Below, in pieces: positions 1 to 6,756 of a DNA stretch of 64,000 nucleotides. The notes under the pieces were generated by a model. That model searched no databases, had not been told where the DNA came from, and was given only the letters and a program-made list of their open reading frames with translations. This stretch comes from an uncultured bacterium (lineage in GTDB: Bacteria; Cyanobacteriota; Vampirovibrionia; Gastranaerophilales; Gastranaerophilaceae): positions 1-64,000 of the forward strand of contig CATXCB010000001.1 in assembly GCA_958366705.1 (NCBI GenBank). Direction: 5' to 3'. A program made the translations under genes and the position numbers. Numbering within the stretch: the first letter of the stretch is position 1; each line of letters begins with the position of its first letter.

Positions 1-147
1 TTTATTTATACAACAGGGGGTTGGCACAAAGTTTGTAATCGAATAGATACAACTCGTTATAATGGACGCGGTTGTTATGATTGGGCTAAAAAAGATAAAA
101 ATCCGGATGATCCAACAAAAGGTTACTGGGATTCTTTATATAGATAA
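1..147 (+). CDS. C-terminal end of an unidentified protein, cut by window edge
   Basis: Frame 1 is open from the first base and stops at a TAA ending at 147, giving about 48 residues. The tail holds two Cys and several Trp/Tyr (GGWHKVCNR, GRGCYDWAKKD, GYWDSLYR). Such Cys- and aromatic-rich tails are like the ends of the prepilin-type proteins elsewhere in this window, so a pilin-like C-terminus is possible, but the diagnostic N-terminus is outside the window. Any Met-initiated frame in the first 280 bases on this strand runs into the tRNA and is a shadow. The function call is a guess; the existence of a coding end is moderately supported. Confidence 0.45.
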   Translation, partial: FIYTTGGWHKVCNRIDTTRYNGRGCYDWAKKDKNPDDPTKGYWDSLYR

Positions 148-227
148 TAAAGCAGTCTTGCAGGAAGTTTCAGAAGCTAAACATACACTGTTCACGATGA
201 CATATTTTTTGTTAGTGATTAATAAAG

Positions 228-303
228 TGGTGGGCGGTACTGGACTCGAACCAGCGACCCCCACAATGTCAATGTGATACGCTACCATCTGCGCCAACCG
301 CCC
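228..303 (-). tRNA. tRNA-Val (GAC anticodon), CCA encoded
   Basis: The reverse complement folds as a full cloverleaf. The acceptor arm is GGGCGGT/ACCGCCC with discriminator A, and the anticodon stem TCACA/TGTGG carries loop TTGACAT with anticodon GAC. A TTCGAGT T-loop is present. The bases after the discriminator (228-230 on the plus strand) read CCA on the tRNA strand, so the 3' CCA is genomically encoded. Confidence 0.95.
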
Positions 304-420
304 ATAAACTTTTCAATTATCAATCGGAAATCTGTCTGTTTCCTCGGATACGTCACCACTCTTTTTTAAACTTGACATTTAGTCAACTTTTTCCTCGGCA
401 GAGTACAAACATCCAAAAAT

Positions 421-447
421 ATTTATATTATTTATATTATTTATATT
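421..447. repeat. Three tandem copies of a 9-bp AT unit
   Basis: ATTTATATT is repeated three times back to back with no mismatch. It lies in the gene-free stretch between tRNA-Val and the gene at 671. It is a short microsatellite-like run in AT-rich DNA and could sit in or near a promoter. No function can be read from it. Confidence 0.7.
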
Positions 448-525
448 AACAGAAAAGAATATATATGTCTATAATTTTATTTATAAATTAGTTCTTGTTG
501 AAAATGGCTATAACTGTCACTTGCA

Positions 526-570
526 GGCATTTCAGGCGTTGATTTATTAATAAATAGATGCTGAAATACC
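526..570. other. Imperfect inverted repeat upstream of the gene at 671
   Basis: GGCATTTCAG at 526-535 pairs with CTGAAATACC at 561-570 with one mismatch. An inner stem ATTTATT/AATAAAT follows after a small internal loop. The hairpin ends about 100 bases before the ATG of the next gene. There is no T run on the plus strand after it, so it is not an obvious terminator. It may be a 5'-leader structure or a relic of a small palindromic repeat. Confidence 0.45.
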
Positions 571-670
571 AAGTAGGAACAGAAAATTACGTTTTTGAAA
601 CATGATGTCTATTTCAAATTTTGCATGGCAAAAATTATATTTACGTGTTTTATCTTCTGTGGAGGTTACA

Positions 671-1192
671 ATGAAAGTAAATACATCTTATAATTCTCAA
701 ATTTCAAATTATACTGCACCATCATTTAAAGCTGCTCCTAGATATATAATTAATGGCTACGAGACATCTTTGACTCCAAAAGCAATTAATTTGATAAAGA
801 AAATGAACTGTTTTATAGACGATGCTTGGACAGATATTAAAAAAGGGAAATCAGTGATGGATTTTCCTAAATTTACTATTTTGGATGCTAAAGAGCGTCT
901 CATAACTCTTAAACCTGTTTATCAAGGGCTTAACAATTTATTGCTTTTAGAAGTAAATAGTAACAAAAGTGTGGATAGAGTTTTTATTAATAGGGTAAAA
1001 CCACGCGATTTTCGTTATGAACGTGCAATTTTGACAGATCATGGCTCTGCCACTGTTAAAAGTTTTAATGCATTAACTGAACGAAATGTTGAAATTGAAG
1101 AAAAGGTTAATGAGTATATTGAAAAATATTTTCCAAAAATTCTCCCGTCTAAAGAGCAAAATTTAACTAAAAAAGCTCTGGGTTTGGATTAA
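671..1192 (+). CDS. Hypothetical protein with N-terminal SFKA motif
   Basis: A 173-residue soluble protein of unknown function. The frame is open further upstream (ATG at 602), but the ATG at 671 is preceded by GGAGG at 661-665 with normal spacing, so I use the later start. The N-terminus (MKVNTSYNSQ...APSFKAAPRY) is polar and has no signal peptide. The rest is Lys-rich with no motif I recognise. The short SFKA stretch near residue 20 resembles motifs at the same place in other unknown proteins of this window (NFGM at 16072, SFTGA in the 49506-51098 gene), suggesting a lineage-specific family feature. The gene stands alone, ending at a bidirectional terminator shared with rplA. Confidence 0.75.
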   Translation: MKVNTSYNSQISNYTAPSFKAAPRYIINGYETSLTPKAINLIKKMNCFIDDAWTDIKKGKSVMDFPKFTILDAKERLITLKPVYQGLNNLLLLEVNSNKSVDRVFINRVKPRDFRYERAILTDHGSATVKSFNALTERNVEIEEKVNEYIEKYFPKILPSKEQNLTKKALGLD

Positions 1193-1250
1193 TCAATTTA
1201 ATAATTTTATAAGATATTGTCTAAATAAAATAATTGGTATATCAAATAAA

Positions 1251-1278
1251 AAAGACCTTAGATATTTCTAAGGTCTTT
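1251..1278. terminator. Bidirectional intrinsic terminator
   Basis: A perfect 10-bp stem AAAGACCTTA/TAAGGTCTTT with an 8-base loop, flanked by A runs on the left and T runs on the right. It lies between convergent genes (the hypothetical gene at 671 and rplA) and can serve both. It places the end of the nusG-rplA transcript here. Confidence 0.85.
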
Positions 1279-1299
1279 TTTATTTTTGTTGTTAGTTTA

Positions 1300-2022
1300 T
1301 TAAACTAATTCTTTAACTTCAGCTGCAAAAGTTTTTGGATCTAATTTGATACCAGGTCCCATTGTAGTTGAAAGATATACTGATTTAACGAATGTACCCT
1401 TAGCTGAAGATGGTTTTGCTTTTAATACAGCATCTGCCAAAGTTGCATAGTTTTTGATTAAATCTTCTTCTGAGAATTGGATTTTACCGATAGGGCAGTG
1501 AATCATACCTTGTTTGTCTGCTCTATATTCAACTTTACCAGCTTTAGCATCTTTAACTGCTTTAGCAATATCCATTGTTACAGTACCTGTTTTAGGGTTT
1601 GGCATTAAACCTTTTGGTCCTAATACTCTACCTAATTTACCTAACATACCCATACAATCAGGTGTTGCAATCAATGTATCAAATTCAAACCAGCCGCCTG
1701 AAATTTTATCAATAATTTCTTCAGCTCCGGCAAAATCAGCACCAGCTTCTGTAGCTTCAGTTGCTTTAGCACCTTTAGCGATAACACAAACTTTTACTTC
1801 TTTACCAAGACCAGCAGGTAAAACTACTGTTGATCTGATTTGTTGATCTGCTTGACGAACGTCAATACCTAAACGCATATGGCATTCAACTGTTTCGTTA
1901 AATTTAGAAACTTCTTTAGAAATTTCTTGTAATTTTTTTATTGCGTCAACTGCTGTAGATGGTTGTACAAAACCTTCCAGCATTTCTTGCATTTTCTTTT
2001 GTTTTTTAGTTATTTTTGACAT
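1300..2022 (-). CDS. rplA: 50S ribosomal protein L1
   Basis: The 240-residue product matches L1 across its length, including the block GRVLGPKGLMPNPKTGT and the C-terminal KGTFVKSVYLSTTMGPGIKLD. L1 binds 23S rRNA at the mobile L1 stalk and, in many bacteria, represses its own operon. The frame is open to 2064, but the ATG at 2022 follows AGGAA and starts the usual MSKITKKQKK N-terminus, so the 14-residue extension is rejected. It is the last gene of the rpmG-secE-nusG-rplK-rplA run; the terminator at 1251-1278 follows, so rplJ, rplL and rpoB do not continue the operon here. Confidence 0.96.
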   Translation of the reverse strand: MSKITKKQKKMQEMLEGFVQPSTAVDAIKKLQEISKEVSKFNETVECHMRLGIDVRQADQQIRSTVVLPAGLGKEVKVCVIAKGAKATEATEAGADFAGAEEIIDKISGGWFEFDTLIATPDCMGMLGKLGRVLGPKGLMPNPKTGTVTMDIAKAVKDAKAGKVEYRADKQGMIHCPIGKIQFSEEDLIKNYATLADAVLKAKPSSAKGTFVKSVYLSTTMGPGIKLDPKTFAAEVKELV

Positions 2023-2110
2023 ATTTTTATTTCCTTTCGTGGTGTTAGCGGATTGTCTTGTCATTCTAAAACAAGTTCAGGATGGCATATGACAGTTTCC
2101 TTCCATCTAA

Positions 2111-2539
2111 TTAGTCTTCTTTTACTGTAACGCCCATTGCTCTGCAAGAACCAGCTATCATTTTAACAGCTGCATCCATTGTTGTAGCATTTAAATCATT
2201 CATTTTGATTTTAGCGATTTCTTCTAATTGAGCTCTTGTAATTTCAGCAACTTTATCTTTGTTAGGAGCTGCTGAGCCTTTAGAAATATTTAAAGCTTTT
2301 TTAATTAATACAGGAGCCGGAGGTGATTTGATTACGAAAGTAAAACTTCTGTCTTCGTAAACATCAATAATAACCGGAATAATGTATCCTGCTTTATCTT
2401 GAGTTTTAGCATTGAATTGCTTACAGAAATCCATGATATTAACACCATGCTGACCTAATGCAGGACCAACCGGTGGTGATGGATTTGCTTTGCCTGCTTC
2501 AATCTGAAGCTTGATTTTTCCTACTACTTTTTTTGCCAT
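2111..2539 (-). CDS. rplK: 50S ribosomal protein L11
   Basis: The 142-residue product is standard L11 in length. It shows KLQIEAGKANPSPPVGPALGQ-type N-terminal text, with the proline-rich segment targeted by thiopeptides, and the rRNA-binding C-terminal half ending GSCRAMGVTV. L11 forms the GTPase-associated centre stalk base with 23S rRNA. An AAGGAG Shine-Dalgarno precedes the ATG. It sits 88 bases upstream of rplA in the same transcript. Confidence 0.97.
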   Translation of the reverse strand: MAKKVVGKIKLQIEAGKANPSPPVGPALGQHGVNIMDFCKQFNAKTQDKAGYIIPVIIDVYEDRSFTFVIKSPPAPVLIKKALNISKGSAAPNKDKVAEITRAQLEEIAKIKMNDLNATTMDAAVKMIAGSCRAMGVTVKED

Positions 2540-2679
2540 TTTTTTTCTCCTTTTGTGGTAATAGCGGTTCTTTTCGGTTTAGAAAGAATCCTTCCACATT
2601 TTGTTGTACTAACTGTATTTGTTATGTATTATAAATTTTCAAGATTCCGAATCAAATTCAGAATAATAAAAATTTGTAA

Positions 2680-3318
2680 TTATAGCTTATTGATTTGTTT
2701 GTATTCCAATTCTACAGGTGTTTCACGACCAAAGATTGAAACATTAGCTCTAAGTTTTGATTTATCAGGGTAAACTTCGATAATATCAGCATCAAAGTCC
2801 GCAAATGGACCTGAAATAATTCTAACTTTGTCACCAACTTTAACATCAAGTTCAACTTTTTCAACTTGAGAAGATGTTCTATGTAAAATTCTTTTGATTT
2901 CACTTTCTCTAACTGGGATTGGTTTTTTAACTGAACCTACAAATTTTGTAACCCCGGAAGTATGTCTTACTACGTACCAGCTGTCTTCATCCATAATCAT
3001 TTCAACAAGAACATAGCCTGGAAATACTTTTTCTTCTTTTTCTTGTTTCTTGCCGGCTTTCATTTGAACAACTGTTTTTTGAGGAACTTCAATTCTGAAG
3101 ATTTTATCGCCCATATTCATGTATTCAATACGTTTTTCAAGATTAACTTTTACTTTATTTTCGTATCCTGAATATGTGTGGACAATGTACCATCTCTTTT
3201 GATTTTTCTTAGCATCTTTTTCTTCTTTTTCTGCAGCTTCTTGAGCTTCAGCTTCGGCTTGTTCTGCTAAGACATCTTCATTCAGTTCTTCTTCCATTGT
3301 TTTTTCTTTTTTTGTCAT
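2680..3318 (-). CDS. nusG: Transcription termination/antitermination protein NusG
   Basis: The 212-residue product starts with an acidic, Glu/Ala-rich extension of about 40 residues. An NGN domain follows (RWYIVHTYSGYENKVK... GYVLVEM... VRHTSGVTKFVG), then a C-terminal KOW domain (KVGDKVRIISGPFADFDADI). NusG binds the RNA polymerase clamp and links it to ribosomes or Rho. The start at 3318 has AGGTGG at proper spacing, so the extension is likely real. It lies between secE and rplK, the classic bacterial order. Confidence 0.97.
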   Translation of the reverse strand: MTKKEKTMEEELNEDVLAEQAEAEAQEAAEKEEKDAKKNQKRWYIVHTYSGYENKVKVNLEKRIEYMNMGDKIFRIEVPQKTVVQMKAGKKQEKEEKVFPGYVLVEMIMDEDSWYVVRHTSGVTKFVGSVKKPIPVRESEIKRILHRTSSQVEKVELDVKVGDKVRIISGPFADFDADIIEVYPDKSKLRANVSIFGRETPVELEYKQINKL

Positions 3319-3347
3319 AAGCCACCTTTATTATCTTGCTTAATTTA

Positions 3348-3539
3348 TTACTTAATTAGGCCAAGTAATCCTTTGTATAAAAGATCCATCAAATAAATTG
3401 CAACAGTGAATACAAATACTATGACGATTACTGACAGAGTTTCAAACACGACCTGTTTTTTTTCTGGCCAGCTGACTTTTCCCCATTCAGTCCTTACACC
3501 TTTGAAGTATTTTTTGATTGATTCAACTGTATCGTTCAT
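3348..3539 (-). CDS. secE: Preprotein translocase subunit SecE
   Basis: The 63-residue product has one amphipathic segment (VRTEWGKVSWPEKKQV, the conserved SecE block) and one transmembrane helix (TLSVIVIVFVFTVAIYLMDLLY). This is the single-helix SecE form of most bacteria. It stabilises SecY in the SecYEG channel in the inner membrane. Position between tRNA-Trp and nusG is conserved in many phyla. Confidence 0.96.
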   Translation of the reverse strand: MNDTVESIKKYFKGVRTEWGKVSWPEKKQVVFETLSVIVIVFVFTVAIYLMDLLYKGLLGLIK

Positions 3540-3565
3540 TTCTATTCCTTTATTTTAATTAAAAT

Positions 3566-3638
3566 CGCGCCCTGAAGGACTCGAACCCTCGACATCCGGT
3601 TTTGGAGACCGACGTTCTACCAACTGAACTAAGGACGC
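3566..3638 (-). tRNA. tRNA-Trp (CCA anticodon)
   Basis: The reverse complement gives acceptor GCGTCCT/AGGGCGC (one G.U pair) with discriminator G, and an anticodon stem TCGGT/ACCGG around loop CTCCAAA, anticodon CCA. No 3' CCA is encoded. It is embedded between rpmG and secE in the ribosomal transcript and must be cut out of it. Confidence 0.95.
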
Positions 3639-3686
3639 ATAATTGGGGATAATTCCCCAAAAGCTTTTATCTCCAAAAAATTCTTA

Positions 3687-3854
3687 CTACTTAGTTTCTT
3701 TGTGAGTAGTATGTTTTTGACATTTTGGACAATATTTGTTTAGTTCTAATCTTTCTTTAATGTTTTTTTTGTTTTTAGTTGTAGTGTAGTTTCTTTCTTT
3801 ACATTCTTCGCAAGCAAGAACTACCATTCTGTCATTTTTTCCTTTGATACCCAT
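3687..3854 (-). CDS. rpmG: 50S ribosomal protein L33
   Basis: A 55-residue product, MGIKGKNDRMVVLACEECKE... to ...HKETK. It has two CxxC pairs (CEEC at 15-18, CPKC at 42-45), the zinc-binding type of L33, and the RNYTTTKNKKN block. L33 is a small protein near the E site of the 50S subunit. It is the first gene of the rpmG-tRNA-Trp-secE-nusG-rplK-rplA series. The AGGAAA upstream supports the start. Confidence 0.95.
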   Translation of the reverse strand: MGIKGKNDRMVVLACEECKERNYTTTKNKKNIKERLELNKYCPKCQKHTTHKETK

Positions 3855-3896
3855 TGTTTTATTTCCTTTATTTGATTAACTTGTCTCCTATTTAAA

Positions 3897-3923
3897 ATAG
3901 AATGTGAGTATTACACATTCTAT
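3897..3923 (-). promoter_or_regulatory. Hairpin in the rpmG 5' leader
   Basis: A perfect 10-bp inverted repeat, ATAGAATGTG/CACATTCTAT with a 7-base loop, ends about 43 bases upstream of the rpmG ATG. On the transcribed strand it is followed by only three T, so it is a weak terminator at best. It could be an attenuator, an RNA stability element, or an operator dyad for the ribosomal operon. Confidence 0.4.
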
Positions 3924-4002
3924 CTTTTTCGGCTTATAACTTTATAATATATCAAACAAAATAAAATGCAAATAAATTGTTAACAAATACTACATTTTTG
4001 AC

Positions 4003-4033
4003 AAAAAAGCACTTATTTAATAAGTGCTTTTTT
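4003..4033. terminator. Intrinsic terminator
   Basis: A 13-bp stem AAAAAAGCACTTA/TAAGTGCTTTTTT with a 5-base loop. It lies just beyond the 3' end of the minus-strand gene at 4066 and ends the coaD-linked transcript; the T run also works on the plus strand. Confidence 0.85.
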
Positions 4034-4065
4034 AAATTTGATTTCAATTATATTGTTATAAATTA

Positions 4066-4632
4066 TTAACGTTGAATCATTGTTTGTGATTGGGTTGAAT
4101 ACTTACCGATTGCATCAGTTCTAATTTGTTCCATATAAATTTGTCCGTTTTTAACTACTTGCTGCAATTGGGTAAGGTTATTTTCAAGACTGGTTAAAAC
4201 TTGTTCTGCATATAATTCGGCGCCTTCTCTTATTTTCATAGCTTCATCTGTTGCTTGAAGACGAATGTTTTCAGCATCTTGAAGTGCTATATGTTTAATT
4301 TTTTCACATTCATCAACAACTTCATTTTTTATACGGATGCCTTCTCTTTCAATTGCTTTAATCTGGTCTGATTCTGATAATTTTCTGTCAGCTTCATTTT
4401 GAGCATCCTGTATAATTTTATTAGCTTTTTGTTGAGCTTCATTTTGCAATTCTTCTTTACGTTTTAAAAATACTCTTGCTTCTTGAACTTCAACTGGTAA
4501 AGCTGCATATATTCTATCGATTAATGTTTCAATTTCTCGTTTGTTTACTACAGTGTATTTTAGAACAGAATAGCTGTCATCCAATGCTATTTCCAACATC
4601 TTTAGTAAATCATACACTCCATTTTGTGGCAT
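4066..4632 (-). CDS. Coiled-coil protein, DivIVA / ATP-synthase-b-like
   Basis: A 188-residue, largely helical protein. A short folded N-terminus (residues 1-55, with VVNKREIETLIDRIYAALP) precedes a long charged coiled coil (about 60-165: KANKIIQDAQNEADRKL..., EGIRIKNEVVDECEKI) like that of DivIVA or ATPase b/b' subunits. No transmembrane helix is visible. Genes of this kind are often found beside coaD in cyanobacteria, but their role is not settled. The N-terminal block recurs in the 125-residue protein at 4771-5148, so the two are paralogues. An AAGGGA ribosome site precedes the ATG. A role in cell-pole or envelope scaffolding is inference. Confidence 0.75.
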   Translation of the reverse strand: MPQNGVYDLLKMLEIALDDSYSVLKYTVVNKREIETLIDRIYAALPVEVQEARVFLKRKEELQNEAQQKANKIIQDAQNEADRKLSESDQIKAIEREGIRIKNEVVDECEKIKHIALQDAENIRLQATDEAMKIREGAELYAEQVLTSLENNLTQLQQVVKNGQIYMEQIRTDAIGKYSTQSQTMIQR

Positions 4633-4770
4633 GTTATATCCCTTATCCCTTTCACATTTTAGTATATTAATATATTACATAAGCAAATTTTAATTGTCAA
4701 ATAATTATTATTTCGCTAATTACATATTTTAACATGTAGTTTAGCAAATGATGTTATTTAATTTTATTAT

Positions 4771-5148
4771 TTATTCAATCTTATTAGCCTTTTGAATCTC
4801 TGCAGGAATATCGTCTTCTACTTTTTTAATAAGTTTATCTATTTCTATGATATTGACAATGAGTAAATCAAAAAATGTTAATCCATTGCATAGTGCGGAT
4901 TCAAGGTCTTTTATGCTGTCATATATATGGCTTTTATCATTTTTGTCTGTTTTTATCTCATAATTTTTTGATTGTAGATATTCTTTGGCTTTTTGTATAT
5001 CCTCCTGAAGATTTGCATACAATTCATCAATAATTTTTTCAACACCACGTTTATTTATTGCGGCATAACCTTTGAATATTGGTAACGAATAACTATTTTT
5101 AATACTTTTTTCAAGATTTCTAATTATTCTTGGCGTTTTAAATTCCAT
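4771..5148 (-). CDS. Short paralogue of the coaD-linked coiled-coil protein
   Basis: A 125-residue protein of unknown function. Residues about 28-62 (YAAINKRGVEKIIDELYANL...) align with the N-terminal domain of the protein at 4066-4632 (VVNKREIETLIDRIYAAL...), but the long coiled coil is missing. Its ATG follows the coaD stop directly (TAAATG), and its AAGGAG site lies inside the coaD 3' end, so it is translationally coupled to coaD. A 138-base gap separates it from the longer paralogue, likely in the same transcript. It looks like a duplicated domain rather than a decayed copy, since the frame is intact. Confidence 0.75.
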   Translation of the reverse strand: MEFKTPRIIRNLEKSIKNSYSLPIFKGYAAINKRGVEKIIDELYANLQEDIQKAKEYLQSKNYEIKTDKNDKSHIYDSIKDLESALCNGLTFFDLLIVNIIEIDKLIKKVEDDIPAEIQKANKIE

Positions 5149-5628
5149 TTAGTGAATCTCCTTGTTTTTCAGGTATTCATATACAGGTTTTGGAACAAAT
5201 TTTGAAATATCGCCGCCGTTAGCTAGAATTTCTTTTATATTGCTTGAAGATATAAAGTTATACTTAGGTTTTGTTGTTAAGAAAACTGTTTTTACGTCAT
5301 CGCACAGTGCACTGTTTGTTTGGGAAAGCTGCATTTCATATTCAAAATCAGAAACTGCTCTTAGTCCGCGAATTAAAACTTCTGCTCCGATTTTTTGAGC
5401 ATATTCTATTGTAAGTCCTTCAAATGAATCCACTTCAACATTATCAAGTTCGACTACACTCTGTTGTATTAACATTACGCGTTCTTGAGTTGTGAGAAAA
5501 CCCTGCTTTGCACTGTTATGTGCTACTGCAATGATAACTTTGTCAAAAATGCCTGCTGCATTTTTTAAAATATCCAGATGTCCTTTGGTTATCGGGTCAA
5601 AACTGCCCGGGTATATCGCAATTTTCAT
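5149..5628 (-). CDS. coaD: Pantetheine-phosphate adenylyltransferase
   Basis: The 159-residue product is the usual PPAT size. It shows the nucleotidyltransferase motif GSFDPITKGH (residues 8-17, catalytic His17), RGLRAVSDFEYE and ISSSNIKEI near the C-terminus. It transfers AMP from ATP to 4'-phosphopantetheine, the penultimate step of coenzyme A synthesis, in the cytosol. AGAGGA precedes the ATG. It is the first gene of a three-gene minus-strand group with the two related coiled-coil genes. Confidence 0.97.
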   Translation of the reverse strand: MKIAIYPGSFDPITKGHLDILKNAAGIFDKVIIAVAHNSAKQGFLTTQERVMLIQQSVVELDNVEVDSFEGLTIEYAQKIGAEVLIRGLRAVSDFEYEMQLSQTNSALCDDVKTVFLTTKPKYNFISSSNIKEILANGGDISKFVPKPVYEYLKNKEIH

Positions 5629-5887
5629 GGTAAATCCTCTGTGTAAAATTTTATCTCTGTTGATTATAGCTTAATATTATCTTTTTTTCAATTATAATGC
5701 CAATTTTAAGTGAATGAGCAGAAGTTGTTAATAAATGTAAAGATATATCCTTTTGAATGCAATTTTATATATCAAAAATACTTTAATAATATATAAGAAA
5801 TATATAATCTAACAAATTATATACACTACCTTCTACTTTCTACCTACTACTAACCTTTTACACGAGGAATTGTAACATATTCCAAGG

Positions 5888-5915
5888 AAGCTTCTTTATA
5901 GAAGCTTTTTTTTTT
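5888..5915 (+). terminator. Intrinsic terminator with no obvious upstream plus-strand gene
   Basis: Stem AAGCTTCT/AGAAGCTT with a 4-base loop is followed by nine to ten T. The nearest plus-strand feature upstream is none: coaD is transcribed away from here. The 5629-5887 stretch has no convincing reading frame. The terminator may close a short untranslated RNA, or insulate the pilin cassette that starts at 5939. Confidence 0.7.
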
Positions 5916-5938
5916 GTATTAACGAGAGAATATAGTAA

Positions 5939-6097
5939 TGTTGCAAATTTGTAAAAAATAAATTATACTAAAACTGTTGTACAATAAATAGAAAGGAGTA
6001 ATGGAAATGCTAAAACTCAATAATGATAAGAAAATTGGGGAGGGGTAACCTTTTAAAACTTTACTCCGACAGTGTTCTAAGGTCTTTAAAGTTATTT
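5939..6097 (+). promoter_or_regulatory. Pilin promoter-leader cassette, copy A
   Basis: First of three near-identical cassettes. It has a -35 TTGCAA at 5941-5946 and a -10 TATACT at 5964-5969 with a 17-base spacer. AAGGAG lies at 5993-5998, then ATG at 6007. The G tract here is interrupted (GGGGAGGGG at 6037-6045), so it should not slip easily. GTAACC and the conserved tail CTAAGGTCTTTAAAG follow. ACTGT near the expected transcript start can pair with ACAGT at 6069-6073. It fronts a broken prepilin gene. Confidence 0.8.
6007..6048 (+). CDS. Short leader frame of cassette A
   Basis: Encodes MLKLNNDKKIGEG then stops at TAA. The ATG is 8 bases after a consensus AAGGAG; an in-frame ATG at 6001 is too close to the site. 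The same frame recurs in the other two cassettes with one or two substitutions. Here it is most likely a relic of the prepilin N-terminus, since the downstream gene is broken. Confidence 0.45.
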   Translation: MLKLNNDKKIGEG

Positions 6098-6686
6098 GGA
6101 AAAAAGCTACTGTTGTACAGTTAAAAAGTTTTATGCTATTATGACAAATGCAATACGTGCCTCAGAAGAAACGAATGATGGTTGTACTACCTGGGATTTG
6201 TCATTGACTCCAAAAGATTTTTTTAAAACTTATTTTTACCCGTATTTGCAGATTTCATCAGAATGTGATCCTGAATCGCAGCAAGAGTGTACAACAATTC
6301 ATAATAGAGTTGATTTGAGAAATAATGATAATAATTTGTATGGGATTAATGCGGGTAGATATTATGGTGTTGTCTTAAATAATGGTATAATGATTTGGAT
6401 TAATAAGTATGAAAATAAAGGTCAGGGCTTTATTTTTATTGTAGATATAAATGGTGATAGCAAACCAAATCGAAATGCTCGGGATATTTTTGGTTTTTGT
6501 TTTACAAAAGACGGATTTCATGGATATTCACATTATGGCTTTAAGCAAAATTCGCGTTACAATATGTCAGGCGGTTATGGCGGTTGTAATGTAAATGCTT
6601 GTTGTTCATGGATGGGAGCCGGTGGTGGTTGTTCTCAAATGATAATTTATGATGGCTGGCAAATATCAAAAGATTATCCGTGGTAA
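6096..6686 (+). pseudogene. Degraded prepilin-like gene lacking its N-terminal domain
   Basis: The open frame gives 196 residues, but no proper start exists: it begins at a TTG inside the cassette tail. The middle and end are those of the window's prepilins (NAIRASEETNDGCTTW, VDINGDSKPNRNARDIFGF, Cys- and Gly-rich tail, DGWQISKDYPW). The expected prepilin peptidase site and hydrophobic helix AFTLAEVLITL are absent. The bases before KKFYAIM read KATVVQLK in a neighbouring frame, as in intact relatives, so one A seems lost from a run at 6123-6127. A deletion plus a frameshift therefore inactivated this copy. Reading frame conservation of the C-terminal part suggests the event is recent or the part is used as recombination donor. 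A terminator follows. Confidence 0.7.
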
Positions 6687-6696
6687 TTTTCATAAA

Positions 6697-6734
6697 AAAA
6701 GACCGGAGGTTAAATAATTAACCTCCGGTCTTTT
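6697..6734. terminator. Strong bidirectional terminator
   Basis: A perfect 17-bp stem built on GACCGGAGGTTAA/TTAACCTCCGGTC with a 4-base loop and A/T runs on both sides. It separates the convergent pilin remnant and gyrB. Confidence 0.92.
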
Positions 6735-6756
6735 CTAAAGTATTCAATATTTTAAA

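Noticed and set aside
421..447. Short tandem repeat as a CRISPR remnant
   Set aside because: Units are 9 bp with no spacers and no cas genes are in the window.
602..670. Longer start for the gene at 671
   Set aside because: ATG 602 lacks a ribosome site, while GGAGG stands right before ATG 671.
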